A DNA stretch of 32,227 nt from an uncultured Spirochaetaceae bacterium (GCA_902799965.1 CADCCO010000020.1:1-32227), one strand, 5' to 3'; shown: positions 22,998-32,224, numbered from the stretch's first letter. Notes: a model not told the origin generated them from the sequence alone. Numbers and translations are program-made.

Positions 22998-24968
22998 ATG
23001 GTCGGCCTTGACGTCATCAGAAAAGACATGGAGGCTCTGCTGGAGGCGGACAAGTCGCTCAACGCGATAGAAGTCAACGCCGACTCGCTTGACGAGGCTT
23101 TGGCCGACGCGGCCACCCAGCTTGACGCAAGAGTAGCGAACCTTGAATACGAAATTCTGGAGCGGGGAAGCGACGGCTTTTTAGGGCTGGCCAAAAAGCC
23201 CTGGAAGCTGCGCATTTACCAAAACGCGGCCTCGCTCGCCAAAAAGAAAAAGACCGCCGCGACGGCAGACTTCGCCAGCGACGAGCTTGACGAAGAGGTT
23301 AAGGTTGTCGACCGCGACGGACTTTACTACATCCGCCACTTTGGCGACGACATCATGCTCAAGGTTCTTCTTCCAATCGGAAACGGCCGCCATGTGGAAG
23401 CCAAAGACATCATCAACGACGCGCGCCGCAGCGACACAATCAGCATAGAAGAAGGCAAGATAAAGGAATACGCCAAAAAAGGCACGGACGGAAAGTACGA
23501 GCCGATCGGCCTTTACAAGCACATAAAGGCCGGCGACGCGATGCTGATCATCGACGTTTCAAAAGACGAGATGGAGGCCACCGTAACCGCGACCGCGCCC
23601 GCCATGAGCGGAGGCGAAATCACCGCCGAGCAAATCCGCCGCGCCTTGGAAACGCAAGGCGTTGTCGCCGGCGTGGAAGACGACAAAATCGAAGAATTCG
23701 TTGACAACCCCGTTTACGGCTCTCCCTGCGAAGTGGCCCACGCGATTATGCCGCAGGACGGCCGCGACGCTTACATGGCCTTTAACTTTGAGACCGACCC
23801 CACAAAGCTTAAAATCAAAGAGGCGGGCGACGGAAAGGTCAACTTTAAGGAATTGAACAAAATCCAAAACGTAATAAAGGGCCAGCCCTTGGCCACCAAA
23901 ATCCAGCCGGAGCGCGGCAAGGCCGGAAAGACTTTGTACGGCCGCTACTTGGAAGCCAAAAACGGAAAGGACATCAAAATTCCGCTCGGCAAGAACGTGG
24001 AGCTTGACAAAGACGGCGTGACCGTAATCGCGAGCGAAGCCGGCCGCGTCCACTTTGACGACCAGAAAATCAACGTTGAGCCGGTGCTGGAATTGGAGAG
24101 CGTCGGAATCAAGACCGGCAACATCGACTTTTTGGGAAGCGTCATCGTCAAGGGCAACGTGGACGACGGCTACGAAATCAAGGCCACCGGCGACATCGAA
24201 ATTTCCGGCACGGTTGGAAAGAGCTTCATCAAGAGCGAAAAGGGCAACATCATCGTTTCCGCCGGCATTTTTGGCCACGACGAGGGCGAGGTTCACTGCG
24301 GAAAATCCTTGTGGGCCAAGTTCATTCAGAGCGCCAAGGTCGAGGTCGAAGAATTCTGCATTGTCTCCGACAGCATAATGAACAGCGAAGTCAGCGCGAT
24401 GAAGCGAATCGTTCTTAACGGAAAAAAGGCGCAGATTACCGGCGGCCACCTTTTTGCCACGGAAGAAATTTGCGCGCGCAACATCGGCTCTCCCGGCGGC
24501 GGAACCGAAACGATTTTGGAAGTCGGCTTCGATCCCCGCGCCAAGCACCGCTTGGAATTCATTCAAGGCCAGCAAAACGATTTGGTCCGCGAACTTGAGG
24601 ACATCGAGAACAACATTCTCACTTTGGAAAATTACAAGAAGGCGCGCCGAACCCTTCCCAAAGAAAAGGAAGAGACCCTTGCCCAGCTCAAGAGCCGCAA
24701 GCAGGAAATCACGATTGAGTCCGAAAAGATTTCTGAGGAAATCGACCAAATACAGGAACACTTGCACGAGCTTAAGGTTTTTGGCAAAGTCAAGGCCGAA
24801 GGAAACGTTTTCTCCGGCGTGAAGATTTACATTCGCGACACCTTGCAGGAAGTCCGCGCCGACACAAAGAACGTGACGTACTTTATGGAAGGCGGCTTCA
24901 TTCGCACGGGCAAATACGAGCCGCCAGATTTGACCGGCCTTGAGATGCCGGAAGGATATTCAAGCTAA
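22998..24968 (+). CDS. fapA: FapA family protein (DUF342) with N-terminal Jag_N-like domain
   Basis: A 656-residue FapA/DUF342 protein. Residues about 20-75 match the Jag_N pattern, ending in ILERGSDGFLGLAKKPWKLR. The central part (about 180-520) is the FapA domain. It includes a repetitive beta-helix-like region with turns such as GNIDFLGSVIVKGNVDDGYE, GDIEISGTVGKSFIKSEKGN and GHDEGEVHCGKSLWAKFI. A coiled coil follows (about 530-600, ELEDIENNILTLENYKKARR onward). FapA in Vibrio affects flagellar polar development; the spirochaete role is not established. The gene starts two bases after fliA and is surely in its transcript. The gene name follows the family and is not proof of function. Confidence 0.9.
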   Translation: MVGLDVIRKDMEALLEADKSLNAIEVNADSLDEALADAATQLDARVANLEYEILERGSDGFLGLAKKPWKLRIYQNAASLAKKKKTAATADFASDELDEEVKVVDRDGLYYIRHFGDDIMLKVLLPIGNGRHVEAKDIINDARRSDTISIEEGKIKEYAKKGTDGKYEPIGLYKHIKAGDAMLIIDVSKDEMEATVTATAPAMSGGEITAEQIRRALETQGVVAGVEDDKIEEFVDNPVYGSPCEVAHAIMPQDGRDAYMAFNFETDPTKLKIKEAGDGKVNFKELNKIQNVIKGQPLATKIQPERGKAGKTLYGRYLEAKNGKDIKIPLGKNVELDKDGVTVIASEAGRVHFDDQKINVEPVLELESVGIKTGNIDFLGSVIVKGNVDDGYEIKATGDIEISGTVGKSFIKSEKGNIIVSAGIFGHDEGEVHCGKSLWAKFIQSAKVEVEEFCIVSDSIMNSEVSAMKRIVLNGKKAQITGGHLFATEEICARNIGSPGGGTETILEVGFDPRAKHRLEFIQGQQNDLVRELEDIENNILTLENYKKARRTLPKEKEETLAQLKSRKQEITIESEKISEEIDQIQEHLHELKVFGKVKAEGNVFSGVKIYIRDTLQEVRADTKNVTYFMEGGFIRTGKYEPPDLTGLEMPEGYSS

Positions 24969-24969
24969 A

Positions 24970-25302
24970 ATGGCCTTGCAGCCGATTGACCTTCAGACGA
25001 TGTACTCCCAAATGGCAAACGTTGCCCAGCGCGTGGCCAGCGAAAGCCAAGGCGCCTCGTTGTCGCAAGCCATTCAAGCGCAGGGGCAGATAAACCAAAA
25101 CTTGCAGCAGTCGCAGGCCGTGCAAAAGACCGCCGCCAACGAAGCCCAAGCCGGCAAAATCAAGGCGGACGCAAAGGGCGCGGGCGGGCAGGCCGCCGGC
25201 CAAAACAAAGGCAAGCGCGGCCAAGAGGAAGAGGAGCCGCAAAAAAAAGAATACGAAATACGCGACCCTTCAATCGGCGTTCACGTTAACATTACGAGGT
25301 AA
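24970..25302 (+). CDS. Small uncharacterised protein between fapA and a membrane coiled-coil protein
   Basis: A 110-residue soluble protein, unrecognised. The first 60 residues are Gln/Ala/Ser-rich and likely helical (MYSQMANVAQRVASESQGAS). Residues about 60-90 are a Gly/Lys/Ala-rich linker. The C-terminus is charged and ends in a conserved-looking motif, YEIRDPSIGVHVNITR. ATG 24970 lies one base after the fapA stop, and the next gene starts two bases after this one, so all are translated together. The shape recalls small flagellar operon proteins in treponemes, but no function can be assigned. A start further upstream would lie inside fapA. Confidence 0.8.
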   Translation: MALQPIDLQTMYSQMANVAQRVASESQGASLSQAIQAQGQINQNLQQSQAVQKTAANEAQAGKIKADAKGAGGQAAGQNKGKRGQEEEEPQKKEYEIRDPSIGVHVNITR

Positions 25303-25304
25303 GA

Positions 25305-26126
25305 ATGGATTTCGCCCTTATTTCCGCCTTGACAATGGTTAACCTTCTCTTGTGGCTGGTCTTTTTGGTCAGGTTCAAGAGGCTTTTTAGCGCCGACGAC
25401 ATAATGACAAAATTCCGCGACGGCATGGAAAATTTGCTCAAGGACGCTGAACGAGACACCGCGCTGAACATAAACGTGATTGACGAAAAGATTCGCGAGT
25501 CCAAGGCGATTGTCGCCGAAGCGGAGCGAAAGCTGGCCATCTTGCGCCACGAGCTGAATTCCTACGAAAAGAGCGCCGCCCTCCAAGCGCAAATCAATTT
25601 GACCGGCGCGGCGGCTTTGGCAAGCGAGGACGAGCTTCCCCAGCGGGGCGCGACAAAAAGGGGCAGGGGAAAGGCCGCCTTGTCGGCAGCCTCTAAGCCC
25701 GCCTTGTCGGCAGCCTCTAAGGCGTCTTCGGCGCCGGCTTCCAAAACGGCCTCGTCTTCCAAAAGCTCTTCCAGAGCCGCAAGGGCCTACAAGCAAAACG
25801 AGCTTCCGGGCGAGGACGAAGCCTACGCCCTTACGGGGCTTTTTAAGGAAAACGCGCAAAGCTCCCTTTTTGACGCGCCCCAAATTACGGTAACCCAAGA
25901 CGGCGACGCGTACGGAAAAATTCCGGTGCTAAAGACCCGCGCGGAAGACGGCGGGCGGCGGGCGGCAAAGACAGCCGTTTACGCAAGCGCCAATCCAATC
26001 AAGCCAAAGAAATCTTTCGCAAGCCGCGTGCGCGAGCTTTCGGAGTTGGGAAAAACGGTGGAAGAAATCGCTTCGGCCACGGAGCATTCCACCACGGAAG
26101 TCCAGCTGGTCTTGGACATGAGCTAG
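25305..26126 (+). CDS. Membrane-anchored coiled-coil protein with helix-turn-helix-like tail (possibly SwrB-like)
   Basis: A 273-residue protein. An N-terminal membrane helix (about 5-22) is followed by a coiled coil (about 38-96). A low-complexity Ser/Ala/Lys-rich linker (about 110-165) contains a duplicated ALSAASKP unit. A folded C-terminal segment (about 236-272, with RVRELSELGKTVEEIASATE then HSTTEVQLVLDM) has the look of a small helix-turn-helix. Bacillus SwrB, encoded right after the flagellar sigma factor sigD, has the same plan of anchor, coil and short C-terminal helical motif (DUF2802/DUF6115-type), and it activates the export apparatus. Similar plan and position are seen; homology is inference. 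AGG in GAGGTAAG precedes ATG 25305. It is the last gene that looks motility-related. Confidence 0.82.
   Translation: MDFALISALTMVNLLLWLVFLVRFKRLFSADDIMTKFRDGMENLLKDAERDTALNINVIDEKIRESKAIVAEAERKLAILRHELNSYEKSAALQAQINLTGAAALASEDELPQRGATKRGRGKAALSAASKPALSAASKASSAPASKTASSSKSSSRAARAYKQNELPGEDEAYALTGLFKENAQSSLFDAPQITVTQDGDAYGKIPVLKTRAEDGGRRAAKTAVYASANPIKPKKSFASRVRELSELGKTVEEIASATEHSTTEVQLVLDMS
25677..25724 (+). repeat. 24-bp tandem duplication in coiled-coil protein linker
   Basis: Units 25677-25700 and 25701-25724 share their first 21 bases exactly and encode ALSAASKP and ALSAASKA. The duplication is in frame and looks recent. Confidence 0.85.
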
Positions 26127-26168
26127 CCAGCGGCAAGAATAAACAGCGGATAAAATAAGGAGAGAAAT

Positions 26169-27224
26169 ATGAGCGTAAAAAAACAAAAATTGGCCACGTT
26201 GACGGACGGCCAGGAAGTTCACTTGTTCACTGTTTCAAACGGAAAGATGTCGTTCACCGTTACGGACTACGGCTGCACCCTTACCGGAATTTTCCTTCCG
26301 CAAAAAAACGGCCCCGTAAGCGACATTTTGCTGGGCTACTCAACTTTGCCCGAATACGTTCAGTCGGACGGCTACTCCTTCGGCTCGATTGTGGGCCGCT
26401 TCGCCAACCGAATCGGCGGCGCGGCTTTTAGTGTTGACGGAAAAAAATTCCAGCTTGACAAAAACGACAATAAAATCAACACCTTGCACGGAGGCTTTTT
26501 CCGCTTGGACCACCAGGTTTGGAAGGCCAAGGCCGTTGAGACAAAGACAAGCTCCGGCGTGGAATTCAAGCGCCGCTCGCCTGACGGAGAGCAGGGCTTT
26601 CCTGGAAACCTTGACGTTACGGTGACCTACACGCTAAGCAAGGACAACAAGCTGACGATGCAATACAAGGCCAAGACCGACGCGCCCACGCCGGTTAATT
26701 TCACCAACCACGCTTACTTCAACCTTGCCGGAAGCGGAACCATTCTTGACCACGAGCTTCAGTCCGACTGCAAGGGCTATTTGGAAGTCGACAAGAACTT
26801 GATTCCCACCGGAAAAATAATCGACCTTGCCGGCACTCCCTTTGACTTTACCAAGGCCAAGGCAATCGGCCGCGACATCGCAAAAGTCGCTCCCGGCTAC
26901 GACCACTGCTACGTGACTCCCGCCTACAAGGGAAAGGCCTGCGCTCCCGACCCAAAAAAGCTTGTCCGATGCGCCGTTTTGTTCGACCCAAAAAGCGGAC
27001 GCAAAATGACTATGGAAACAAACCAAGAGGGCGTTCAAATTTACACCGCCAACTGGGTTGAGGGAATCCCCGGAAAGAACGGCGTCCGCATGGTTCGACA
27101 CGGCGCGATTTGCTTGGAAAGCCAGCGCTTCCCCGACGCTCCCAACAAGCCGGACTTTCCGCCCTGCGTTCTAAAGCCAAAAGAAACTTACGACGCAAAG
27201 ACAGTCTACGCCTTTGAATGGTAA
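26169..27224 (+). CDS. galM: Aldose 1-epimerase (mutarotase)
   Basis: A 351-residue cytoplasmic GalM, which interconverts alpha and beta anomers of galactose and other aldoses. The catalytic set is complete: R81 in GRFANRIGG, H107 in NTLHGG, H181 in TNHAYFNLAG, D245 in PGYDHCYV and the base E317 in ICLESQRFPDAPN. Length is normal. ATG 26169 has an AAGGAGAG site. It stands 42 bases after the motility genes; no terminator or convincing promoter was seen in that gap, so read-through from upstream is possible. There is no other sugar-catabolic gene nearby. Confidence 0.96.
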   Translation: MSVKKQKLATLTDGQEVHLFTVSNGKMSFTVTDYGCTLTGIFLPQKNGPVSDILLGYSTLPEYVQSDGYSFGSIVGRFANRIGGAAFSVDGKKFQLDKNDNKINTLHGGFFRLDHQVWKAKAVETKTSSGVEFKRRSPDGEQGFPGNLDVTVTYTLSKDNKLTMQYKAKTDAPTPVNFTNHAYFNLAGSGTILDHELQSDCKGYLEVDKNLIPTGKIIDLAGTPFDFTKAKAIGRDIAKVAPGYDHCYVTPAYKGKACAPDPKKLVRCAVLFDPKSGRKMTMETNQEGVQIYTANWVEGIPGKNGVRMVRHGAICLESQRFPDAPNKPDFPPCVLKPKETYDAKTVYAFEW

Positions 27225-27244
27225 CTCTGACATAGGGGTTCCGA

Positions 27245-27304
27245 ATGCCCAAGACTTTTGCTCGGCTTCGCTTTCGTTTTCCTCTTTATTTTCAAGAATG
27301 CTGA
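27245..27304 (+). CDS. Possible 19-codon leader ORF before the GGDEF gene
   Basis: AGGGG (27234-27238) is spaced six bases before ATG 27245. This is the best ribosome site in the region, but it drives a frame that stops at TGA 27302-27304. The stop overlaps ATG 27298 of the GGDEF frame. The peptide would be MPKTFARLRFRFPLYFQEC. It could be a coupling leader, or the remains of an N-terminus separated by a frameshift. Confidence 0.3.
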   Translation: MPKTFARLRFRFPLYFQEC

Positions 27305-27801
27305 GCGAGCTGGCCAGCAAGGACGCTTTGACAAACGTCCGCAACAAGACTTCATACGACCACTACGTCGAAGACCTTGACAGGCAGATAAGCGCGGGCA
27401 AGGCGGAATTCGCCGTGGCGATGATAGACTTGAACCGCCTCAAGGCGATGAACGACACTTACGGCCACGAGCGCGGAAACGAGTACATAAAGGCTTCCTG
27501 CAACGTCATTTGCCACATTTTCAAGCATTCCCCGGTCTTTAGAATCGGCGGCGACGAATTTGTGGCCATCCTGAAGGACGAAGACTACAGGAACCGCGAG
27601 ACTCTTTTGCGGGAATTCATGGACTTCTTCAAGGCGTCGGCGGAAAACAAGAACGCGGAGCCTTGGCAGCGGCTTTCGGCGGCCATCGGCATGGCGGACT
27701 TTTCTCCCGCCACTGACAAAAAGAGCGCTGACACCTTCAACCGCGCCGACCAAATTATGTACAAGAACAAGGTTGAAATGAAGGCCAACCGCACGAATTA
27801 G
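27298..27801 (+). CDS. Small GGDEF-domain protein (probable diguanylate cyclase)
   Basis: From ATG 27298 the protein has 167 residues and is essentially one GGDEF domain, which makes cyclic di-GMP from GTP. Visible motifs are KDALTNVRNKTSYDHY, MIDLNRLKAMNDTYGHERGN with the metal- and substrate-binding residues, and the active-site loop FRIGGDEF. The inhibitory RxxD site five residues before GGDEF is missing. No sensor or receiver domain precedes it. The frame is open back to TTG 27214 inside galM (28 more residues), but that region has no family signature or ribosome site. Diguanylate cyclases normally have an N-terminal input domain, so this may be a stand-alone enzyme or a 5'-truncated relic. 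Cyclic di-GMP would tie it to motility control. Confidence 0.8.
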   Translation: MLSELASKDALTNVRNKTSYDHYVEDLDRQISAGKAEFAVAMIDLNRLKAMNDTYGHERGNEYIKASCNVICHIFKHSPVFRIGGDEFVAILKDEDYRNRETLLREFMDFFKASAENKNAEPWQRLSAAIGMADFSPATDKKSADTFNRADQIMYKNKVEMKANRTN

Positions 27802-27843
27802 CCCCCGTATTGTACTTGAAAGAAATATAGGTTACGAACCAGT

Positions 27844-27881
27844 AAAAAAAAACGCGCTTTTTGACCGGAAGCGTTTTTTTT
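27844..27881 (+). terminator. Rho-independent terminator, probably bidirectional
   Basis: An A-tract plus CGC (27844-27855) pairs with GCG plus eight T residues (27871-27881). A CGCTT/AAGCG pairing is also possible in the core. It lies 43 bases after the GGDEF stop and separates that gene from the ATPase operon. Confidence 0.75.
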
Positions 27882-27918
27882 GTCTTTTCTATAATTTTTG
27901 TTATTTTTAAATTTTTTC

Positions 27919-27947
27919 TTGTTTTTTGGCAGAACTCGTGTTATAAT
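27919..27947 (+). promoter_or_regulatory. Sigma-70-type promoter of the V-type ATPase operon
   Basis: TTGTTT (27919-27924) and a perfect TATAAT (27942-27947) are 17 bases apart, within an AT-rich stretch that may act as an UP element. The start point would be near 27954, giving a leader of about 46 bases before atpE. Confidence 0.7.
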
Positions 27948-27999
27948 TTCTTTTATTACATAATTGCATTCAAATTTACACGCATTATAAGGAGCATGA

Positions 28000-28617
28000 A
28001 TGGACGTTCAGTTGCAAGAATTGATCGACAAGATCAAAAAGGACGGCGTTGCGTCGGCGGAAGAACAGGCCGCCAAAATTATCGCCGAGGCGGAATCTAA
28101 GGCCGCTTCAATTGTGAATGACGCAAAGTCACAGGCGGAAAGCATCGAAAAAGAAGCCAAAGCGGCAAGCGAGCGCTTCCAAAAGGCCAGCGAGGACGCG
28201 GTAAAGCAGGCTTCGCGCAACCTTTTGATTTCATTCCGGGACGGAATCAACGCCCGCTTAAAGGCCATCGTTCAGGACGAGACGGCCAAGACCTACTCAA
28301 AGGACTTGCTGGCCAAATTGATTCCGGAAACGGTAAAGGCTTGGGCCGGCAAAGCCGAATCGGGAGACCTGGCGGTTCTTCTTTCAAAGGCCGACTTGGA
28401 CGCTTTGGAAAGCGGGCTCAAGGGCGCGCTCAAGGACGAAATTTCCAAGGGCTTGGAAATCAAGGCCGACGCCACGTTGGCTTCGGGCTTTAGAATCGGA
28501 AACAAGGACGGAAGCGCCTACTACGACTATTCAGCCGAAAGCGTGTCCGAGCTTTTCGCCGCTTACTTGAACCCAAAAATCGCCGCGCTCGTCGAGGCGG
28601 CCGCAAAAGAGGCTTAA
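28000..28617 (+). CDS. atpE: V-type ATP synthase subunit E
   Basis: Subunit E, 205 residues, is the peripheral stalk that ties the catalytic head of a V/A-type ATPase to the membrane part. The first half is a long Ala/Lys/Glu-rich helix (about 15-85, for example EEQAAKIIAEAESKAASIVN). The second half is the globular alpha/beta domain with DLAVLLSKADLDALESGLKG and GFRIGNKDGSAYYDYS. ATG 28000 follows AAGGAG by five bases. It is the first gene of the operon, directly under its own promoter. Confidence 0.93.
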   Translation: MDVQLQELIDKIKKDGVASAEEQAAKIIAEAESKAASIVNDAKSQAESIEKEAKAASERFQKASEDAVKQASRNLLISFRDGINARLKAIVQDETAKTYSKDLLAKLIPETVKAWAGKAESGDLAVLLSKADLDALESGLKGALKDEISKGLEIKADATLASGFRIGNKDGSAYYDYSAESVSELFAAYLNPKIAALVEAAAKEA

Positions 28618-28620
28618 ATA

Positions 28621-29163
28621 GTGGCAAAGCAGTACTACTTGGTGTCGCAGCTGCCTTCCGTCGAAAACCTCGACGCCTCGCGGCTTCCGATTACCGAAAA
28701 CTACTACAGGGATCTCTGCGGCCGCTTTCTTGACGCGAAAAGCCAAAAGATTGTGCAAAATCTTTCGCTGGAGCCGCCAAAGGACGACAAAAAGACAGGC
28801 TCGGCCTTCCTTGACAAATGGAACGACCGCGAGCGCTGCCTAAGGTTCGCCTTGGCCCAAGTCCGCGCGCTCAAGATGAAAAAGGAGGCGGAAATGCTTC
28901 CTCCCGGCTGCACGGCCGACATAATCCAGACGGCAAGGACCGCCGTCGGCATGGACAGCCCCTTGGCCGCCGAGGAATTCCTGAACCAGTATCGGATGGA
29001 CACTCTCAATTCGCTGGCTCCGCTCGACAGCTTTAGCGTTGACGCGGTGATCGCCTACGGATTGAAGCTTATGCTGGCCCAGCGGATGAAGAAGTTCGAC
29101 GTTGCGGCGGGCAAAGAGGCCTACCATAAAATTTACGATGAAATACTAGAGGAGTCAAAATGA
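28621..29163 (+). CDS. DUF2764 protein of the V-type ATPase operon
   Basis: A 180-residue, mostly helical soluble protein matching the DUF2764 family that accompanies V-type ATPases in spirochaetes and some Bacteroidetes. The start KQYYLVSQLPSVENLDAS is characteristic. Helices follow through RCLRFALAQVRALKMKKEAE and a C-terminal LMLAQRMKKFDVAAGKEAYH. It occupies the place where archaeal-type operons carry subunit C (and F) genes between E and A. A subunit C-like role joining the stalk to the rotor ring is therefore plausible, but that is inference from position. GTG 28621 starts three bases after atpE. The stop overlaps atpA (ATGA). Confidence 0.88.
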   Translation: MAKQYYLVSQLPSVENLDASRLPITENYYRDLCGRFLDAKSQKIVQNLSLEPPKDDKKTGSAFLDKWNDRERCLRFALAQVRALKMKKEAEMLPPGCTADIIQTARTAVGMDSPLAAEEFLNQYRMDTLNSLAPLDSFSVDAVIAYGLKLMLAQRMKKFDVAAGKEAYHKIYDEILEESK

Positions 29164-30923
29164 CCAATGGAAAAGTAATCGGCATTAACGGAAACATGGT
29201 CTCCGTTCAGTTTGACGGAAACGTCACGATGAACGAAGTTGGCTACGTTAAGGTCGAGGACACAAAACTCAAGGGCGAAATCATCCGCATTCGCGGAAAC
29301 ACGGCCCAAATGCAGATTTTCGAGATGACGGAAGGAATCAAGGTCGGCTGCGACGTAGAGTTCACCGGCGAAATGCTTGCCGTCCGCTTGGGACCGGGAC
29401 TTTTGGGCCACGTTTACGACGGCCTCCAGAACCCCCTTCCCGAATTGGCCGAAAAGGCCGGCTACTTCTTGGAGCGCGGCTTTTACGTCGAGCCCCTTCC
29501 GACAAACGTTGAATGGGACTTCACCCCGATTTCAAAGCCGGGCGACACCCTTTACCGCGGCGACTACTTTGGCTCGGTTCCCGAAGGACCCTTCACCCAC
29601 AAAATTTTGGTGCCCTTCGACATGTTGGGAACCTATAAAGTAAAGAGCATCGTTCCCGCCGGAAAATACAAGCTTGACGACACCCTCTGCGTCGTCACCG
29701 ACGAAAAGGGCAACGAAAAGAAGCTTACGATGGCCTTCTACTGGCCGGTCAAGCGCGCCGTCGACTGCTACGCCGAGCGCCTTGAGCCGACAGAAACGAT
29801 GGTAACGAAGACCCGCTTGATCGACACTTTCTTCCCCGTCGCCAAGGGCGGAACCTATTGTATTCCGGGGCCCTTCGGAGCCGGAAAGACGGTTATCCAG
29901 CACACGACCAGCCGCAACGCCGACGTTGACATCGTAATCATCGCGGCTTGCGGCGAGCGCGCGGGCGAAGTCGTAGAAACAATCACCGAGTTCCCCGAAC
30001 TCAAAGACCCCCGCACGGGCCGCTCTTTGATGGAACGAACGATCATCATCTGCAACACTTCTTCAATGCCGGTAGCCTCTCGCGAAGCCTCGGTTTACAC
30101 TTCAGTGACCTTGGCCGAATACTACCGCCAGATGGGCCTCAACGTATTGCTTTTGGCCGACTCGACATCCCGCTGGGCGCAGGCCTTGCGCGAAATGTCA
30201 GGCCGCTTGGAAGAGATTCCGGGCGAAGAAGCCTTCCCGGCTTACTTGGAAAGCTACATCGCGGCCTTCTACGAGCGCGCGGGACAAGTTCGCCTCCGCG
30301 ACGGAAGCAAGGGCTCCGTTACAATCGGCGGAACGGTATCTCCTGCCGGCGGCAACTTTGAAGAGCCTGTAACCCAGGCCACCCTTAAAGTAGTGGGAGC
30401 CTTCCACGGCCTTACCCGCGAAAGGTCCGACGCGCGCAAGTATCCGGCCATCGACCCGATCGCCTCTTGGTCAAAGTACAACCCCGTTATCCGCAAGGAC
30501 TGGGTGGACTTTGCCCGCTCCGCCTTCAAGCGCGGAACCGAAGTCAACCAAATGATGAAGGTTGTAGGCGAAGAAGGAACGACGACCGAAGACTTTGTCG
30601 CCTACCTAAAGAGCGAATTCCTTGACGCGGTTTACTTCCAGCAGAACTCCTTTGACGAAATCGACGCGGCTTGCTCGGTCGAGCGCCAGACATACACCTT
30701 TAAAAAGGTTCTTATGGTCATGGCCAGCGACTTTGACCTTAAGGACAAGGACGAGGCGCGCGCCTTCTTCAACCAGCTCAGGAAGACATTCGGCGACTGG
30801 AACTACGTTGAATTCAAATCGGATAAATTCAATTCTCTTGAAAAAGAGATTGACTCAATTTATTCACAGAAAAAAGGCGCGCTCACAAAAGCGGGCGAGG
30901 CCCTTCTTAAGGACGGTGAATAA
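29160..30923 (+). CDS. atpA: V-type ATP synthase catalytic subunit A
   Basis: Subunit A, 587 residues, is the catalytic subunit of the V/A-type head. The N-terminal beta barrel (1-75) is followed by the non-homologous insertion typical of V-type A subunits (about 115-185, with [13 protein letters not shown] and [17 protein letters not shown]). The P-loop is [12 protein letters not shown] (237-248). [18 protein letters not shown] and [20 protein letters not shown] are the other catalytic signatures. Length is normal. It overlaps its neighbours at both ends, so stoichiometry is probably set by coupled translation. In an organism of this type the complex may pump protons or sodium ions; sequence here does not decide. 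Confidence 0.97.
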   Translation: MTNGKVIGINGNMVSVQFDGNVTMNEVGYVKVEDTKLKGEIIRIRGNTAQMQIFEMTEGIKVGCDVEFTGEMLAVRLGPGLLGHVYDGLQNPLPELAEKAGYFLERGFYVEPLPTNVEWDFTPISKPGDTLYRGDYFGSVPEGPFTHKILVPFDMLGTYKVKSIVPAGKYKLDDTLCVVTDEKGNEKKLTMAFYWPVKRAVDCYAERLEPTETMVTKTRLIDTFFPVAKGGTYCIPGPFGAGKTVIQHTTSRNADVDIVIIAACGERAGEVVETITEFPELKDPRTGRSLMERTIIICNTSSMPVASREASVYTSVTLAEYYRQMGLNVLLLADSTSRWAQALREMSGRLEEIPGEEAFPAYLESYIAAFYERAGQVRLRDGSKGSVTIGGTVSPAGGNFEEPVTQATLKVVGAFHGLTRERSDARKYPAIDPIASWSKYNPVIRKDWVDFARSAFKRGTEVNQMMKVVGEEGTTTEDFVAYLKSEFLDAVYFQQNSFDEIDAACSVERQTYTFKKVLMVMASDFDLKDKDEARAFFNQLRKTFGDWNYVEFKSDKFNSLEKEIDSIYSQKKGALTKAGEALLKDGE

Positions 30924-32215
30924 TGAACAAAGTTTACAGCAAAATTGAATCAATCAACGGAAGCGTAATCACCGTAAAGGCCACTGACGTGGCTTACGGC
31001 GAATTGGCTGAAATTGAGACAAGATTCGGAAAGTCATTGGCCGAGGTTTCGAACATTCAGGGCGACAACGTTTCGCTCCAGGTGTTCGCCGGCGGCCGCG
31101 GCGTTTCTACCGGCGACCACATCAAATTCCTAGGCCACCGAATGGAAGTCAGCTTTAGCGACAACCTCCTTGGCCGCATCTTCAACGGTTCGGCCGAGCC
31201 GCGCGACAACGGACCCGCGCTCGCCGAAAACTTGGTAACGATCGGCGGCCCTTCGGTGAACCCGACAAAGCGCATTATGGCGCGCCGCATGATCCGCACC
31301 GGAATCCCGATGATCGACATGTTCAACACGTTGGTCGTCTCTCAAAAGCTTCCGATTTTCTCCATCTCTGGCGAGCCCTACAACCAGCTTTTGGCGCGCA
31401 TCGCCATGCAAGCCGAAGTTGACGTAATCGTTTTGGGCGGAATGGGACTTAAGTACGACGACTACTTGTACTTTAAGAACACGCTCGAAAACGGCGGCGC
31501 CCTAAGCCGCACGGTAATGTTCGTGCACACGGCCGCCGACCCGTCGGTAGAATGCAAAAAGATTCCCGACCTTTCGCTTGCCGTCGCGGAACAGTTCGCC
31601 TTGCAGGGAAAGGACGTTCTTGTCCTCCTGACGGACATGACGAACTTCGCCGACTCAATGAAGGAAATCGCGATCACGCAGGAACAGGTTCCGTCTAACC
31701 GCGGATACCCGGGAGACCTTTACTCCCAGTTGGCCGCCCGCTACGAAAAGGCCGTCGACTTCGCCGACTCAGGCTCGGTAACGATCCTTGCGGTCACCAC
31801 GATGCCAGGCGACGACGTAACCCACCCGGTTCCGGACAACACGGGCTACATCACCGAGGGCCAATACTACCTTAAGGGCGGCCGCATCGAGCCGTTCGGT
31901 TCATTGTCGCGCCTTAAGCAGAACGTCAACGGCAAGACCCGCAACGACCACCGCGCCCTTATGGACGGCATGATTCGCCTTTACGCGCAGTACAAGGACA
32001 CGCTCGAAAAGAAGAGCATGGGCTTCAACATGAGCGCGTGGGACGAAAAGCTCCTTAAATACGGCGAAATGTTTGAAAGCGAGATGATGGACCTTTCAAA
32101 GAACATCGCGCTTGAGGACGCCTTGGATTTGGGCTGGAAGATTCTTAAGGCTTGCTTTGACAAAGACGAAGTCGGAATCAAGACGGAACTCATCGAGGAA
32201 CACTGGCCTCGATAA
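30923..32215 (+). CDS. atpB: V-type ATP synthase subunit B
   Basis: Subunit B, 430 residues, is the non-catalytic partner that alternates with A in the head. As expected it has no working P-loop: the equivalent position reads [20 protein letters not shown]. Other family marks are [36 protein letters not shown] and [20 protein letters not shown]. The start overlaps the atpA stop as TAATG. Confidence 0.97.
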   Translation: MNKVYSKIESINGSVITVKATDVAYGELAEIETRFGKSLAEVSNIQGDNVSLQVFAGGRGVSTGDHIKFLGHRMEVSFSDNLLGRIFNGSAEPRDNGPALAENLVTIGGPSVNPTKRIMARRMIRTGIPMIDMFNTLVVSQKLPIFSISGEPYNQLLARIAMQAEVDVIVLGGMGLKYDDYLYFKNTLENGGALSRTVMFVHTAADPSVECKKIPDLSLAVAEQFALQGKDVLVLLTDMTNFADSMKEIAITQEQVPSNRGYPGDLYSQLAARYEKAVDFADSGSVTILAVTTMPGDDVTHPVPDNTGYITEGQYYLKGGRIEPFGSLSRLKQNVNGKTRNDHRALMDGMIRLYAQYKDTLEKKSMGFNMSAWDEKLLKYGEMFESEMMDLSKNIALEDALDLGWKILKACFDKDEVGIKTELIEEHWPR

Positions 32216-32224
32216 GGACTGCAA

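Noticed and set aside
23559..24767. Long open frame on the minus strand opposite fapA, and similar ones opposite fliY, fliP and other genes
   Set aside because: They arise from the strong codon bias of the plus-strand genes, have unnatural composition and no recognisable domain or ribosome site.
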